Assembly (NCBI GenBank): GCA_017303555.1
Contig: JAFLCN010000001.1
Coordinates: 186,001 to 250,000 of the forward strand
Source: Planctomycetota bacterium
GTDB taxonomy: Bacteria; Planctomycetota; Phycisphaerae; Phycisphaerales; UBA1924
Direction of reading: 5' to 3'
Length of the DNA: 64,000 nucleotides
Both the position numbers and the translations under genes were made by a program. Each line of letters opens with the position of its first letter. The stretch's first letter is position 1. Shown one piece after another: positions 1 through 7,532 of the stretch. A model generated the notes under the pieces. It was not told where the DNA came from. It ran no database searches and worked only from the letters and a program-made list of their open reading frames with translations.

Positions 1-987
1 CATGGTCCTGCCGGCGCTGGGCGTGCTTGATGCCGCGACGGGATGCCGCTCGGTTCGGACGATCGACCGCCACTCGTTTGGCCATTCGTAATCATTGCCC
101 GAGGCGAGGAGCACGCTGCGTGCGAGGAAGTACATGTTGTGATGCAGAGGCCACGAGCCCATGATGTGATCGCGCCGGAAGCAGACGTCCCGGGGCTGCA
201 CCTCGAAGGACCGGGGCATGTGGCAGCCCCGAATGGCCGATGCGCAGCTCTCATAGCCGAGATCGAACACCGCCTTGCCGGCGCGGGCGCTGAAATTCGC
301 CCACTTCCCGCTCGGCCAGGCAAAGTGCTTCACGCCGCCGATTCTGCGCCGGATCGCCTCGGCGGAGAGCTGCAGTTCATCGATCGCCTGTTCCACCGAC
401 ACTTCGCCCATGTTGGGATGAGAGAACGTGTGGCTGCCGATCTCATGCCCGCGGGCGAGCATGTCCTCGATATCCGGCCACGAGAGAACATCCATCGGCG
501 GGTAGCGGAGACGGGTCTCGGCGAAACGCCGGACCATCTCCCGATCGAGCTCGCCCACGATGGCCGGGCAGACAAAGAAGCAGCCGGAGATGCCCAGTTC
601 GTCCATCACCCTCGAAGCGGCGAGGGTGGTCTTCAGCCCGTCGTCGAAGCTCACGCAGGCGTACGGGCGGTCCACCTTGCCGGAATACACCAGTTCGACG
701 GCCTTTGAATAGCTCACATACTGATGCGTTTTGCCGATCTCTTCGAGCGTGCGCCGGAAATTCGCCGTCTCGTCCTCGAAGACGTGGTGGAGGTAAACAA
801 AGTGGACGCGGGGAGTCGCGAGCAAACGCGTAAACTCGCCGGTCGCCCGGAGCTTCGCCGAATGGGCTTCGATGAACGCCGAGCGGATCGCGCTCCGGAT
901 GGAGCGTTCGTTCACGTCTCGGGAATGGGTCGCAAATCCGTCTGAGCTCACCGGCGGCCTCTCCGATGCCTCGCCCCTCGCACGCAT
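1..987 (-). CDS. Polysaccharide deacetylase (NodB-fold), C-terminus cut by window edge
   Basis: Likely removes N- or O-acetyl groups from a cell-surface polysaccharide. The reading frame is open from an ATG at 987 to base 1, so the 3' end lies outside the window; 329 codons are visible. NodB-type motifs are seen in order: FDDGL (metal-binding Asp), HTFSHPNM (the H-x3-H metal pair), and FAWPSG, which stands where many members have RxPYG. An N-terminal stretch of about 100 residues precedes the catalytic domain and has no signal peptide, which fits a cytoplasmic or biosynthetic-cluster enzyme, such as those of exopolysaccharide loci. The start is the first in-frame ATG; no strong ribosome site is visible. 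Family assignment is firm, substrate unknown. Confidence 0.85.
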   Translation of the reverse strand, partial: MRARGEASERPPVSSDGFATHSRDVNERSIRSAIRSAFIEAHSAKLRATGEFTRLLATPRVHFVYLHHVFEDETANFRRTLEEIGKTHQYVSYSKAVELVYSGKVDRPYACVSFDDGLKTTLAASRVMDELGISGCFFVCPAIVGELDREMVRRFAETRLRYPPMDVLSWPDIEDMLARGHEIGSHTFSHPNMGEVSVEQAIDELQLSAEAIRRRIGGVKHFAWPSGKWANFSARAGKAVFDLGYESCASAIRGCHMPRSFEVQPRDVCFRRDHIMGSWPLHHNMYFLARSVLLASGNDYEWPNEWRSIVRTERHPVAASSTPSAGRTM

Positions 988-1203
988 GACCAATGTTCCA
1001 GAGTAGCCAAACGCGTGCGGGATCGCCGCATCTATTCGGGCCTTTGAACCGCCCGGATCGAGAATTGGCTTTTTCGGCTACTGTTTCAACATGAAGCCCG
1101 AATGAAATTCCAGTAAAACAGCGTCCGGTCGGCCAATAAACAATTTTGTTTGCATTTTGATAGGAAGTCTGCGACGATGTGCCCGCAGGCAAACACTTGT
1201 TCC

Positions 1204-2769
1204 ATGTTCACCCGCTCACTCGCAATTCTCGCCTCCCTGGCGGCCTCGTTCGGAACGGCGATCGCTGCACCCAAGATCGACGTCCGTTTGGATCCGGCGC
1301 TCGGTGATGCCGATCGCTCGGGCCGTCTGGTCGTTTTCCTCGTCGGACAAAGTTCCGGACTCGATGCTCAAACCCGGCCGATCGACGGCCCGTTCTGGGC
1401 GTCGGAGCAGCCGCTCTTTGGCATCAATCTGAAAGGTCTGAAGCCAAGCGAAGCAGTCACGATCGGCGACTCAGCGGACGGCTATCCGTTCAAGCCGGGC
1501 GAGCTAAAGCCCGGGCGCTACCGGGCCCAGGCCGGGCTGATCTCTCGCCGCGAAAACAGCGATTGGAAACGCGTGGCCGGCAATCTCTTTTCCGATGAGG
1601 CGGACCTGGTGGTCAACTCGGAAGGAAAAGGCAGCGTCACGCTCACGCTGGCCCACCGGACGGAAGCGCCGAAGCGCCTTCCTGTTCCCGGCGTCGAGTG
1701 GTTCGAGGCTCCCTCGGCACTCCTGAGCGGATTCCGAAAAGAGCCGGTGGTGCTGCGCGCCGGCGTGGTGCTTCCTTTGGAATACGACCCGACGCGGAAG
1801 TATGCCGCGATCTATGCGGTGCCCGGGTTCGGCGGTGACGATCGTGCCGCCGAGTACGCCGCACGCGAGCGAGCGGAATCCACCGGCGCCGCCCGCGAGC
1901 TTGCGAAGCGAACATTCCTGATTGTCCTGGACCCGGAAGGGCCCAACGGCCACACGCTCTTTGCCGACTCGGCGAACAACGGGCCGTGCGCACGCGCGCT
2001 CATCGAGGAGATGATCCCGGCTCTCGAGAAACGCTACCCGCTCGTGCCCGATCCGAAGGGCCGCATGCTCAAGGGGCATTCATCCGGCGGGTGGTCGTCG
2101 CTTTGGCTCGCGTTGATGCACCCCGCGACCTTCGGGGCGACATGGTCCACGTCGCCCGACCCGGTCGATTTTCGCAAGTTCCAGACCGTCAACATTTACG
2201 AAGACAAAAACTTCTACTCGGGCGGGGCAACGGATCGACCCAGTTTCCGAGAACTCGATCGCGGCACGGGAAAGCCGCGCGTGGTCATGACAATTCGGCG
2301 CGAGGCCCGGCAGGAAGACGTGCTGGGCCCGGGCAACACGTCCGGTCAGCAGTGGGATTCGTGGTTCGCGGCCTTCGGGCCCCGTGATGCGAACGGGAAC
2401 CCGGCGGCATTGTTCGATCCGGTGACCGGAGAAATCGATCGATCCGTCGCGGACGCGTACCGCACCTTTGATATCGGCTCGCTCGTTCGGTCCGACCCGC
2501 GCCGATTTCTGCCCCTGCTCCGGGCGAATGTGCATCTACTGGTTGGCGATGCGGACAGCTTCTACTTGAACGAGGCGGTTGCGCTGCTGCAGAGCGATGT
2601 CGCCCGCCTGCAGGCCGAGATTCCGGCCGGCGACACAGCGCGGCGCACGGAAGGCTACATCCGGATTGTCCCCGGCTTGGACCACAGCACGATCCTGCGT
2701 TCGGCCCAAGCCCGTGCAGCGCCGACCGAAATGCTCGAGTTCCTGGATGCCGAACTGCCGGCACGCTGA
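1204..2769 (+). CDS. Secreted alpha/beta-hydrolase, putative esterase
   Basis: 521-residue protein predicted to be exported: the N-terminus MFTRSLAILASLAASF is a typical signal peptide ending near AIAA. The body has an alpha/beta-hydrolase core with the nucleophile elbow GHSSGGW, a later GDADSF segment that could supply the acid, and PGLDHST near the C-terminus for the His. The layout, with a beta-sandwich-like N-terminal part of about 170 residues followed by the catalytic domain, resembles esterases of the enterochelin-esterase/esterase-D type. An in-frame ATG 54 bases upstream exists, but starting at 1204 puts the signal peptide at the N-terminus. The upstream 988-1203 interval is noticeably AT-rich around 1090-1170 and probably holds the promoter. 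Substrate not inferable. Confidence 0.8.
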   Translation: MFTRSLAILASLAASFGTAIAAPKIDVRLDPALGDADRSGRLVVFLVGQSSGLDAQTRPIDGPFWASEQPLFGINLKGLKPSEAVTIGDSADGYPFKPGELKPGRYRAQAGLISRRENSDWKRVAGNLFSDEADLVVNSEGKGSVTLTLAHRTEAPKRLPVPGVEWFEAPSALLSGFRKEPVVLRAGVVLPLEYDPTRKYAAIYAVPGFGGDDRAAEYAARERAESTGAARELAKRTFLIVLDPEGPNGHTLFADSANNGPCARALIEEMIPALEKRYPLVPDPKGRMLKGHSSGGWSSLWLALMHPATFGATWSTSPDPVDFRKFQTVNIYEDKNFYSGGATDRPSFRELDRGTGKPRVVMTIRREARQEDVLGPGNTSGQQWDSWFAAFGPRDANGNPAALFDPVTGEIDRSVADAYRTFDIGSLVRSDPRRFLPLLRANVHLLVGDADSFYLNEAVALLQSDVARLQAEIPAGDTARRTEGYIRIVPGLDHSTILRSAQARAAPTEMLEFLDAELPAR

Positions 2770-2833
2770 ATCGAACTGTGCCACACGGGCTGGTTGCCGG
2801 GGCGATCGCGCGATCGGGTAACATGCTCGGGCG

Positions 2834-3343
2834 ATGATCGAAATGCCCCGGAAATACCTTCGCCGTTTTCTATTCATCCGCATCGGAAAGGGCGATGCGG
2901 AACAGGTTCGGGAAACTCTGGACTGGGGTGCGGACCCGAATTGGAGATCGCCCAAGGGGCGTCCGGCGATCGTCCGCGCGGTGCGCGGCATATGCATCAG
3001 CGCCGATGTCGTGCGTGTCCTGCTCGATGCCGGAGCCGACGCCAGCGCCCGCGATCAACTCGGTGAGACGGCGCTCGAACGGGTTCGCAAACGCCTCGCC
3101 CGTTACGCCGATCGCCCAAGAATCGTGCCCGAACGCTCCAAGTCGCTGACTCCGGGTGGCGAGCTTGTGCTGCCGAAGCACGAATGGAAGTTCATCGAAG
3201 AAATGGATGCCAAGCACTCCGGCTTCGAGGAGCTCTATCTCGAATCGCGCCGGAAGGCCGCCGAGAAGATCTGCAATCCCCGCGCGAACATCGAACGCGC
3301 CGAAGCGATTCTCGCGGCATGGGAACGCCGCCGGCAGTCCTGA
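2834..3343 (+). CDS. Small ankyrin-repeat protein
   Basis: 169 residues, no signal peptide. Two ankyrin-like units are visible: GDAEQVRETLDWGADPN and SADVVRVLLDAGADASARD, followed by LGETALERV. The C-terminal half is charged and helical and ends in an Arg-rich tail. Ankyrin repeats act as protein-binding scaffolds; no catalytic motif is seen and no partner is evident from neighbours. The gene sits 64 bases after the esterase on the same strand and could be co-transcribed with it. Function unknown. Confidence 0.7.
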   Translation: MIEMPRKYLRRFLFIRIGKGDAEQVRETLDWGADPNWRSPKGRPAIVRAVRGICISADVVRVLLDAGADASARDQLGETALERVRKRLARYADRPRIVPERSKSLTPGGELVLPKHEWKFIEEMDAKHSGFEELYLESRRKAAEKICNPRANIERAEAILAAWERRRQS

Positions 3344-3362
3344 CCCGGCCGATGAAAACTGT

Positions 3363-3965
3363 TCAGAGCGGAACCCGGGCCAATTCAAAGTTGAGTGGTG
3401 CCCTGGGCTTCTTGCCCGCCGCCGCCGCCTCGGCGCTCGGAGCCGCGAATTCCACATCGACGAGCAGCTTGCCGTCCTTCAACGTGTAGCGGCACCTGGC
3501 GACATCGCCCGTATCCCGCAGAGCGTCGAAGCGAAGCAGTGTCGGGGTCTTCTCCGCGAGCGCGTACACCTGCGGCTTGTCCTTCTCCTCCCACGCCACG
3601 CCCGAAGCGGATTGGTGGCGCAGCCGGAGCAGCAGAGTGCCCTGCTCTTCCGTGATCGTGAGCAGTTCCTGAACGGTTGAAGTCCCATCGGGCTTGTTCC
3701 AACGGAACATGCCGATCACATTGCGCCCGTGCGGCGCGCTCCAAGTCTCCTCGACGAACGAGTCCTTGTTCTTGCCCATGGCTCCCTGCCAACGGCCGGC
3801 AAGAAACTCCGCTTCGGTCACCACTGCGGGTACCCCGGTTGGAGCCGCCGCAGCTTCGGGTGAGCCCGGCGTGGTTGAAGCAGGCTCGCCCGCGCCGATC
3901 ATCAAACCGCCCGCGACCAGAACGCACGCGCCCAACCCCGCCCAACAGCCCGATCTCGTGTTCAT
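3363..3965 (-). CDS. Exported small protein, DUF6265-like beta domain
   Basis: About 200 residues. Start chosen at the ATG giving MNTRSGCWAGLGACV..., a signal-peptide-like N-terminus with a hydrophobic stretch (CVLVAGGLMIGAG), rather than an ATG 15 codons earlier. The mature part has the pattern FLAGRWQG...VEETWSAPHG...GMFRW, which resembles the DUF6265/lipocalin-like domain of small secreted proteins. No catalytic residues are known for this family. It ends with an Ala-rich linker and a basic tail. Converges with the ankyrin gene with only about 20 bases between stops. Family match is from pattern memory and is moderately certain. Confidence 0.65.
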   Translation of the reverse strand: MNTRSGCWAGLGACVLVAGGLMIGAGEPASTTPGSPEAAAAPTGVPAVVTEAEFLAGRWQGAMGKNKDSFVEETWSAPHGRNVIGMFRWNKPDGTSTVQELLTITEEQGTLLLRLRHQSASGVAWEEKDKPQVYALAEKTPTLLRFDALRDTGDVARCRYTLKDGKLLVDVEFAAPSAEAAAAGKKPRAPLNFELARVPL

Positions 3966-4017
3966 GTTTCCGCTCCGTGTGCGTTTGCAAGAAACTCTCT
4001 GCCAAGCCACGGCGGCC

Positions 4018-4431
4018 TCACGCCTTCTGCAAGTCCTGGAACAACATCAGCGCGTTCCCGTCGAGATCAAAGAACGTGGCCAGCTTGACCATCCCCGGAA
4101 TCTCCTGCGTCGCGCCGTCGAACTTCACGCCCTGCTTTTCCATCTTGGAACGTGCCGCATCGAGGTTGATGACGCCGAACGTTGGAACCGGTCCCGCGCC
4201 CACCTTCGGCTTCTCCACTTCCGACAGGCCGATGTTCACCTTCGGAACGGCCGTCGCAAGCTCGCACCAGCCGATTTCGGCAACGTCGTAGAGCAGCTTG
4301 AAGCCGAGCACCTTCTCGTACCACGCCGCGGCTTTCTTCCGATCCGCGCACTGGCAGGAGAGCGTGAGCCCGCCGTCAAAGCCGAGTGACTCCGCCGCTC
4401 CCGCCGCCTTCGTTGCTCCGCTCGTGCTCAT
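4018..4431 (-). CDS. VOC (glyoxalase/bleomycin-resistance) family protein
   Basis: 137 residues with one-and-a-half visible beta-alpha-beta-beta-beta modules: LTLSCQCADRKKAAAWYEKV at the N-terminus and GMVKLATFFDLDGNALMLFQ at the end, typical of VOC superfamily enzymes acting on or binding small metabolites. The start is the ATG at 4431, giving MSTSGATKAA; the open frame extends further upstream, across the divergent regulator's promoter, which is unlikely to be coding. Transcribed away from the HxlR-type regulator at 4547, with a 115-base intergenic region holding a perfect palindrome, so this gene is the probable target of that regulator. Exact reaction unknown. Confidence 0.8.
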   Translation of the reverse strand: MSTSGATKAAGAAESLGFDGGLTLSCQCADRKKAAAWYEKVLGFKLLYDVAEIGWCELATAVPKVNIGLSEVEKPKVGAGPVPTFGVINLDAARSKMEKQGVKFDGATQEIPGMVKLATFFDLDGNALMLFQDLQKA

Positions 4432-4497
4432 GTCGCAAACTCCTGTGAATCTGGTGAATCGCGTCGATTCCGGCCCCGAGGCCCTCGACACATTGAA

Positions 4498-4510
4498 TAT
4501 AGCGACTATA
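4498..4510. promoter_or_regulatory. Palindromic operator candidate between VOC gene and HxlR gene
   Basis: TATAG-CGA-CTATA is a perfect 5-3-5 inverted repeat in the AT-rich part of the divergent intergenic region. It lies 37 bases before the regulator's ATG and 67 bases before the VOC start. Divergent HxlR regulators commonly bind a dyad between themselves and their target; assignment here is inference. Confidence 0.6.
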
Positions 4511-4546
4511 CTTTGTGTGTCAATCGGATTCTCGCGATTTTCGAGT

Positions 4547-5098
4547 ATGGCACAGGTCCCGAACAAACTCTTGCACGTCTTTGCGCGCCGCTGGAGCATT
4601 CCCATCCTGGCGGAACTCAAGCGGAGCAACGGCAGCAAGTTTGTCACGCTTTCGCGCCGACTCGGCGCCAATTCGGTCGCTGTTCGCCATTCGCTCGATC
4701 ATCTCATCGCGCTCGGTCTGGCGCAACCCAATCCCGGCTACGGACACCCGCTCCGCCCCGAGTACATCCTGACGGGCGATGGTGAAGCGATGGGTGCGGC
4801 ATCCATCTCGCTCGACGGGGCGATCAGCCGCCTCGAACTGCGGGAGTCGGCATTGCTGCGCTGGTCGATGCCGACATTGCTCGTCGTCGGTCGCTCATCT
4901 CCGGCGAGATTCTCCGACATCGGCGATGCGCTCGGCCCCGTGACCGATCGAGCGCTCGCGCTCACGCTCAAGAAGCTCCAATCCGCGTCGATCGTGAAGC
5001 GCGCCGTGGAAGACACTTTTCCCCCAGCGCCCTTCTACACCGTTGATCGTCGCGGCAAGCCTCTTCTCGAACCGCTCGAAGAACTCGCGCGGGTTTGA
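4547..5098 (+). CDS. Tandem HxlR-type winged-helix regulator
   Basis: 183 residues made of two HxlR-like winged helix-turn-helix units fused head to tail. Unit one (about 5-85) reads RRWSIPILAELKRS...RPEYILTGDGEAM; unit two (about 105-180) reads LRWSMPTLLVVGRS...FYTVDRRGKPLLEPL. HxlR proteins are usually about 110-150 residues with a single unit and work as dimers, so this looks like a covalent pseudo-dimer. The second copy is more diverged. The start at 4547 is chosen because the frame upstream would cover the operator and the VOC promoter. Probably controls the divergent VOC gene and itself. Confidence 0.75.
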   Translation: MAQVPNKLLHVFARRWSIPILAELKRSNGSKFVTLSRRLGANSVAVRHSLDHLIALGLAQPNPGYGHPLRPEYILTGDGEAMGAASISLDGAISRLELRESALLRWSMPTLLVVGRSSPARFSDIGDALGPVTDRALALTLKKLQSASIVKRAVEDTFPPAPFYTVDRRGKPLLEPLEELARV

Positions 5099-5164
5099 CG
5101 GGGCCAGGAGTCGGCTCATTCCCCGCGGAACCGGACTTCGAAGCCGCCTTCACTGTTTCACGAT

Positions 5165-5184
5165 GCCGCGGCAGGTCCCGCGGC
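5165..5184. other. GC-rich hairpin in the 5099-5279 gap
   Basis: GCCGCGG, a 6-base loop, then CCGCGGC: a 7-bp stem downstream of the regulator's stop. There is no T-run on either side, so it is at best a weak terminator. Nothing else was seen in this 181-base gap. Confidence 0.3.
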
Positions 5185-5279
5185 GGAACCAAGGGCCAAA
5201 CCGGGGCCGATTCCTACGATCAGCGTGGCGAATGTCCGCACGGGTTTGAAACGAACCGACGAATGCGCAGCAACCCCGC

Positions 5280-6161
5280 ATGAACAAACCGATCGCCTCT
5301 CTTTTTCTTCGCGTGCTCGGCCCGGTGCTCGTTTCGCTGATGGCCGGCTGCAATCTCATGAATCAGATTCCAAAGGGCGGGCCACCTCCCAAGCCGCCGG
5401 AATTGGTGCAGGTGGTTCGCTTCCCGACAACCGACGGCCTGGCATTGGAAGGCTGGTTCCTGCCCGGTGCCGCCCTGCTGGCGAACCCCGGATCGCGCCA
5501 ACCCGCCGTGCTCTTTTGCCACGGCGTGCAGGACTCCGCCGATTCCAACATGGCCGACTTCATCAAGCACGCCGGCTACACCGTTTTCTCGTTCGACTAT
5601 CGAGGCTTTGGCAACTCCGACAAGGCCGACCTGACCGCCGAAACGCTCGCGGAAGACTCATGGGCGGCGTTCGAGTATCTGCGGTCGAGGCCGGATGTCG
5701 ATCCCGAGAAGATCGCGGTGTACGGCCACAGCCTGGGCGGATCGCTGGCGCTGGGAGTGGGCGCACGCGCTTTCCGCGAGAACGTGCCGGTCGCGTGTGT
5801 CGTCAGCGCTTCCGGATTTTCCACGTATCGACGCGCGATGAACGATTTCGTGCCCGTTGCCGGGTTTCTCATCGGCGGCACTTCAACGCCCGACCCGGAG
5901 GACTGGGCTGCACAACTCGGCAGCACGCCGCTCCTCATCACGCACGGAGGACGAGACGACATTCTCCCGGTCTATCACGCGGAGCGGATCGCGCGGGCGG
6001 CAACGCAAGCCGGCGTACCCGTCGAGGTTGTCATCAGTTCCAACGGCGATCACATCGTCGCCTACGTCTTCGAGACAGAGTTGCCGCGCGCGATTCTGAA
6101 GTTCCTGGAGCGCCACATCGGCCCCCCCGCCCCCACCACCTCTGCGCCGCGTGCGCCCTGA
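5280..6161 (+). CDS. Lipoprotein alpha/beta-hydrolase
   Basis: 293 residues. The N-terminus MNKPIASLFLRVLGPVLVSL followed by the lipobox MAGC marks a lipoprotein. The mature part is a compact serine hydrolase of the S33/FrsA-like type: FCHGVQDSADSN (oxyanion region), FSFDYRGFGNSD, nucleophile elbow GHSLGGS, acid in THGGRDDILP, and His in SSNGDHIVA. All three triad residues appear present. Such lipoproteins usually act on esters or amides in the periplasm or at the outer membrane; substrate is unknown. A short Pro/Ala tail ends the protein. Confidence 0.82.
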   Translation: MNKPIASLFLRVLGPVLVSLMAGCNLMNQIPKGGPPPKPPELVQVVRFPTTDGLALEGWFLPGAALLANPGSRQPAVLFCHGVQDSADSNMADFIKHAGYTVFSFDYRGFGNSDKADLTAETLAEDSWAAFEYLRSRPDVDPEKIAVYGHSLGGSLALGVGARAFRENVPVACVVSASGFSTYRRAMNDFVPVAGFLIGGTSTPDPEDWAAQLGSTPLLITHGGRDDILPVYHAERIARAATQAGVPVEVVISSNGDHIVAYVFETELPRAILKFLERHIGPPAPTTSAPRAP

Positions 6162-6237
6162 ACCCGAAGCTCCGAGGGCAGATAGCCTCGAATCCGGTTC
6201 GTGCTACATTGGCCCGCACAAGCAAGCGGAGGCCTGA

Positions 6238-6801
6238 ATGTCCACGCCCGTGACATCCGACCCGTACGAAATTCTGCTCGCGCACAACCTTTGGGGAACG
6301 CGGGAGATCCTCAAGCTCGCTCGCAAGCTTTCGCCCGAGCAGTTTGCGAAGCCGTTCGCCATCGGACCCGCCGAGAAGGGCGGACTTCATGGCATTCTCG
6401 CGCACGTTGTGGGCGCGATGGGACGCTGGTCCGATCGCATCGCGGGCCGCCCGCCTCGCCCGCCGCTCGCACCGGCGTGGACCGGCTATTCCGGCCCGAT
6501 GGACGAGCGGGGCAAGACCGCGGACGAACTCGATGCGCTCCTGCAAATCAATCACGACGATCTCGCGGCACTCGCGCCCTCGATCCGCAAAGACCCGGGC
6601 CGCCATATCCACCTCAATTTCGGGGGCGAGCCGTACACATTTACCGCATCCTGCGCCTATATCCATGTTCTCACGCACGGGCATTACCACCACGCACAGT
6701 GCATCAACATCCTGCGGCAGTTTGCCATACCGGGAATCTCCGACGCCCTGCCCGAACTCGATGTGACCGATTGGCAGGCGACTTCCGATATGCGGCAGTG
6801 A
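6238..6801 (+). CDS. DinB-family metal-dependent protein
   Basis: 187 residues of the DinB/YfiT four-helix type. Metal-binding His candidates are in HGILAHVVGAM and in the C-terminal THGHYHHAQ segment, which matches the H-x3-H site of DinB proteins that often act as thiol-dependent transferases or hydrolases. Starts at the ATG at 6238 after a purine-rich stretch (GCGGAGGCCTGA), a plausible ribosome site. A second DinB-superfamily gene follows 32 bases later. Confidence 0.75.
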   Translation: MSTPVTSDPYEILLAHNLWGTREILKLARKLSPEQFAKPFAIGPAEKGGLHGILAHVVGAMGRWSDRIAGRPPRPPLAPAWTGYSGPMDERGKTADELDALLQINHDDLAALAPSIRKDPGRHIHLNFGGEPYTFTASCAYIHVLTHGHYHHAQCINILRQFAIPGISDALPELDVTDWQATSDMRQ

Positions 6802-6833
6802 ACGCCGCTGCTCCATCGCTCTCATTCACTCCA

Positions 6834-7385
6834 ATGTCGAACCGAACCACCATTTCAGCATTCGAGTCCGAGTTCAGGCGCTATCGAAAGCTATCTGAAG
6901 GGGCGATCGAGCAGTTGACGTGGGAGCAACTGCGCGAATCGCTTGACGCCGAAACCAATTCCATCGCGGTCATCATGAAGCATGTCGGGGGCAACCTGCG
7001 CTCGCGCTGGACCGATGCGCTCACGACGGACGGCGAAAAGCCGTGGCGGAACCGAGATACGGAGTTTGTGGACGATTTCTCGGATCGCGATGCACTGCTG
7101 TCGACCTGGAACGCGGGCTGGAGCGTGGTTGAATCGCAACTCGCGTCTCTCACCGACGCCGATCTTTCCACGGCACTGACAATTCGCGGAGAACCCCATT
7201 CGCTGGCGCTCGCGCTTGCACGCTCCGTGTCGCACACGGCCTATCACACGGGACAGATTGTGCAGATTTCCCGGGTGCTCGCCTCCCGCGCGGGGGCCGA
7301 TTGGAAGACCCTGACCGTTGCCCGTGGGAAGAGTGCCGCGTTCAACACCCAAATGGGCTACGACGCCAACGCACAGCCCCGTTGA
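6834..7385 (+). CDS. DUF1572-family (DinB superfamily) protein
   Basis: 183 residues. The sequence FRRYRKLSEGAIEQLTWEQL, then IAVIMKHVGGNLRSRW and SHTAYHTGQIVQISR, matches the DUF1572 branch of the DinB fold. Two His-containing helices (KHVGGN and HTAYHTGQ) form the expected metal site. The family is common, but its substrate is unknown. Only about 32 bases separate it from the upstream DinB gene, so the two may share a transcript, though they belong to different branches. The start at 6834 is chosen because the frame upstream runs through the preceding gene. Confidence 0.75.
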   Translation: MSNRTTISAFESEFRRYRKLSEGAIEQLTWEQLRESLDAETNSIAVIMKHVGGNLRSRWTDALTTDGEKPWRNRDTEFVDDFSDRDALLSTWNAGWSVVESQLASLTDADLSTALTIRGEPHSLALALARSVSHTAYHTGQIVQISRVLASRAGADWKTLTVARGKSAAFNTQMGYDANAQPR

Positions 7386-7447
7386 TCGCGCCGAGGGCAC
7401 TCGACGTGCTGTGGGCCATTTGGCGGTCCGAACCTACACTCCATCTT

Positions 7448-7531
7448 CGCTCGGGGCGCGTCGTCCATTCGGGGCCGGCGCTGAGATGCACCCGTAGAAC
7501 CTGATCCGGTTTGCACCGGCGGAGGGAAGCG
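7448..7531 (+). promoter_or_regulatory. TPP (THI-box) riboswitch
   Basis: Conserved TPP-aptamer blocks appear in order: CGGGG (7452-7456), CTGAGA (7481), ACCC (7490-7493), GAACCTGATCCGG (around 7498-7509) and CGGCGGAGGGAAG (7517-7529). A short closing stem CGCT/AGCG pairs 7448-7451 with 7528-7531. It lies directly before thiC, its standard target. The start codon follows by 1 base, and the conserved GGAGG at 7521-7525 is also the ribosome site, so the aptamer itself should block translation when thiamine pyrophosphate is bound. Confidence 0.93.
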
Positions 7532-7532
7532 C

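Noticed and set aside
43-1192. Several open frames on both strands over the polysaccharide deacetylase
   Set aside because: Only the frame starting at 987 on the minus strand has the NodB motifs in order; the others lack domains.
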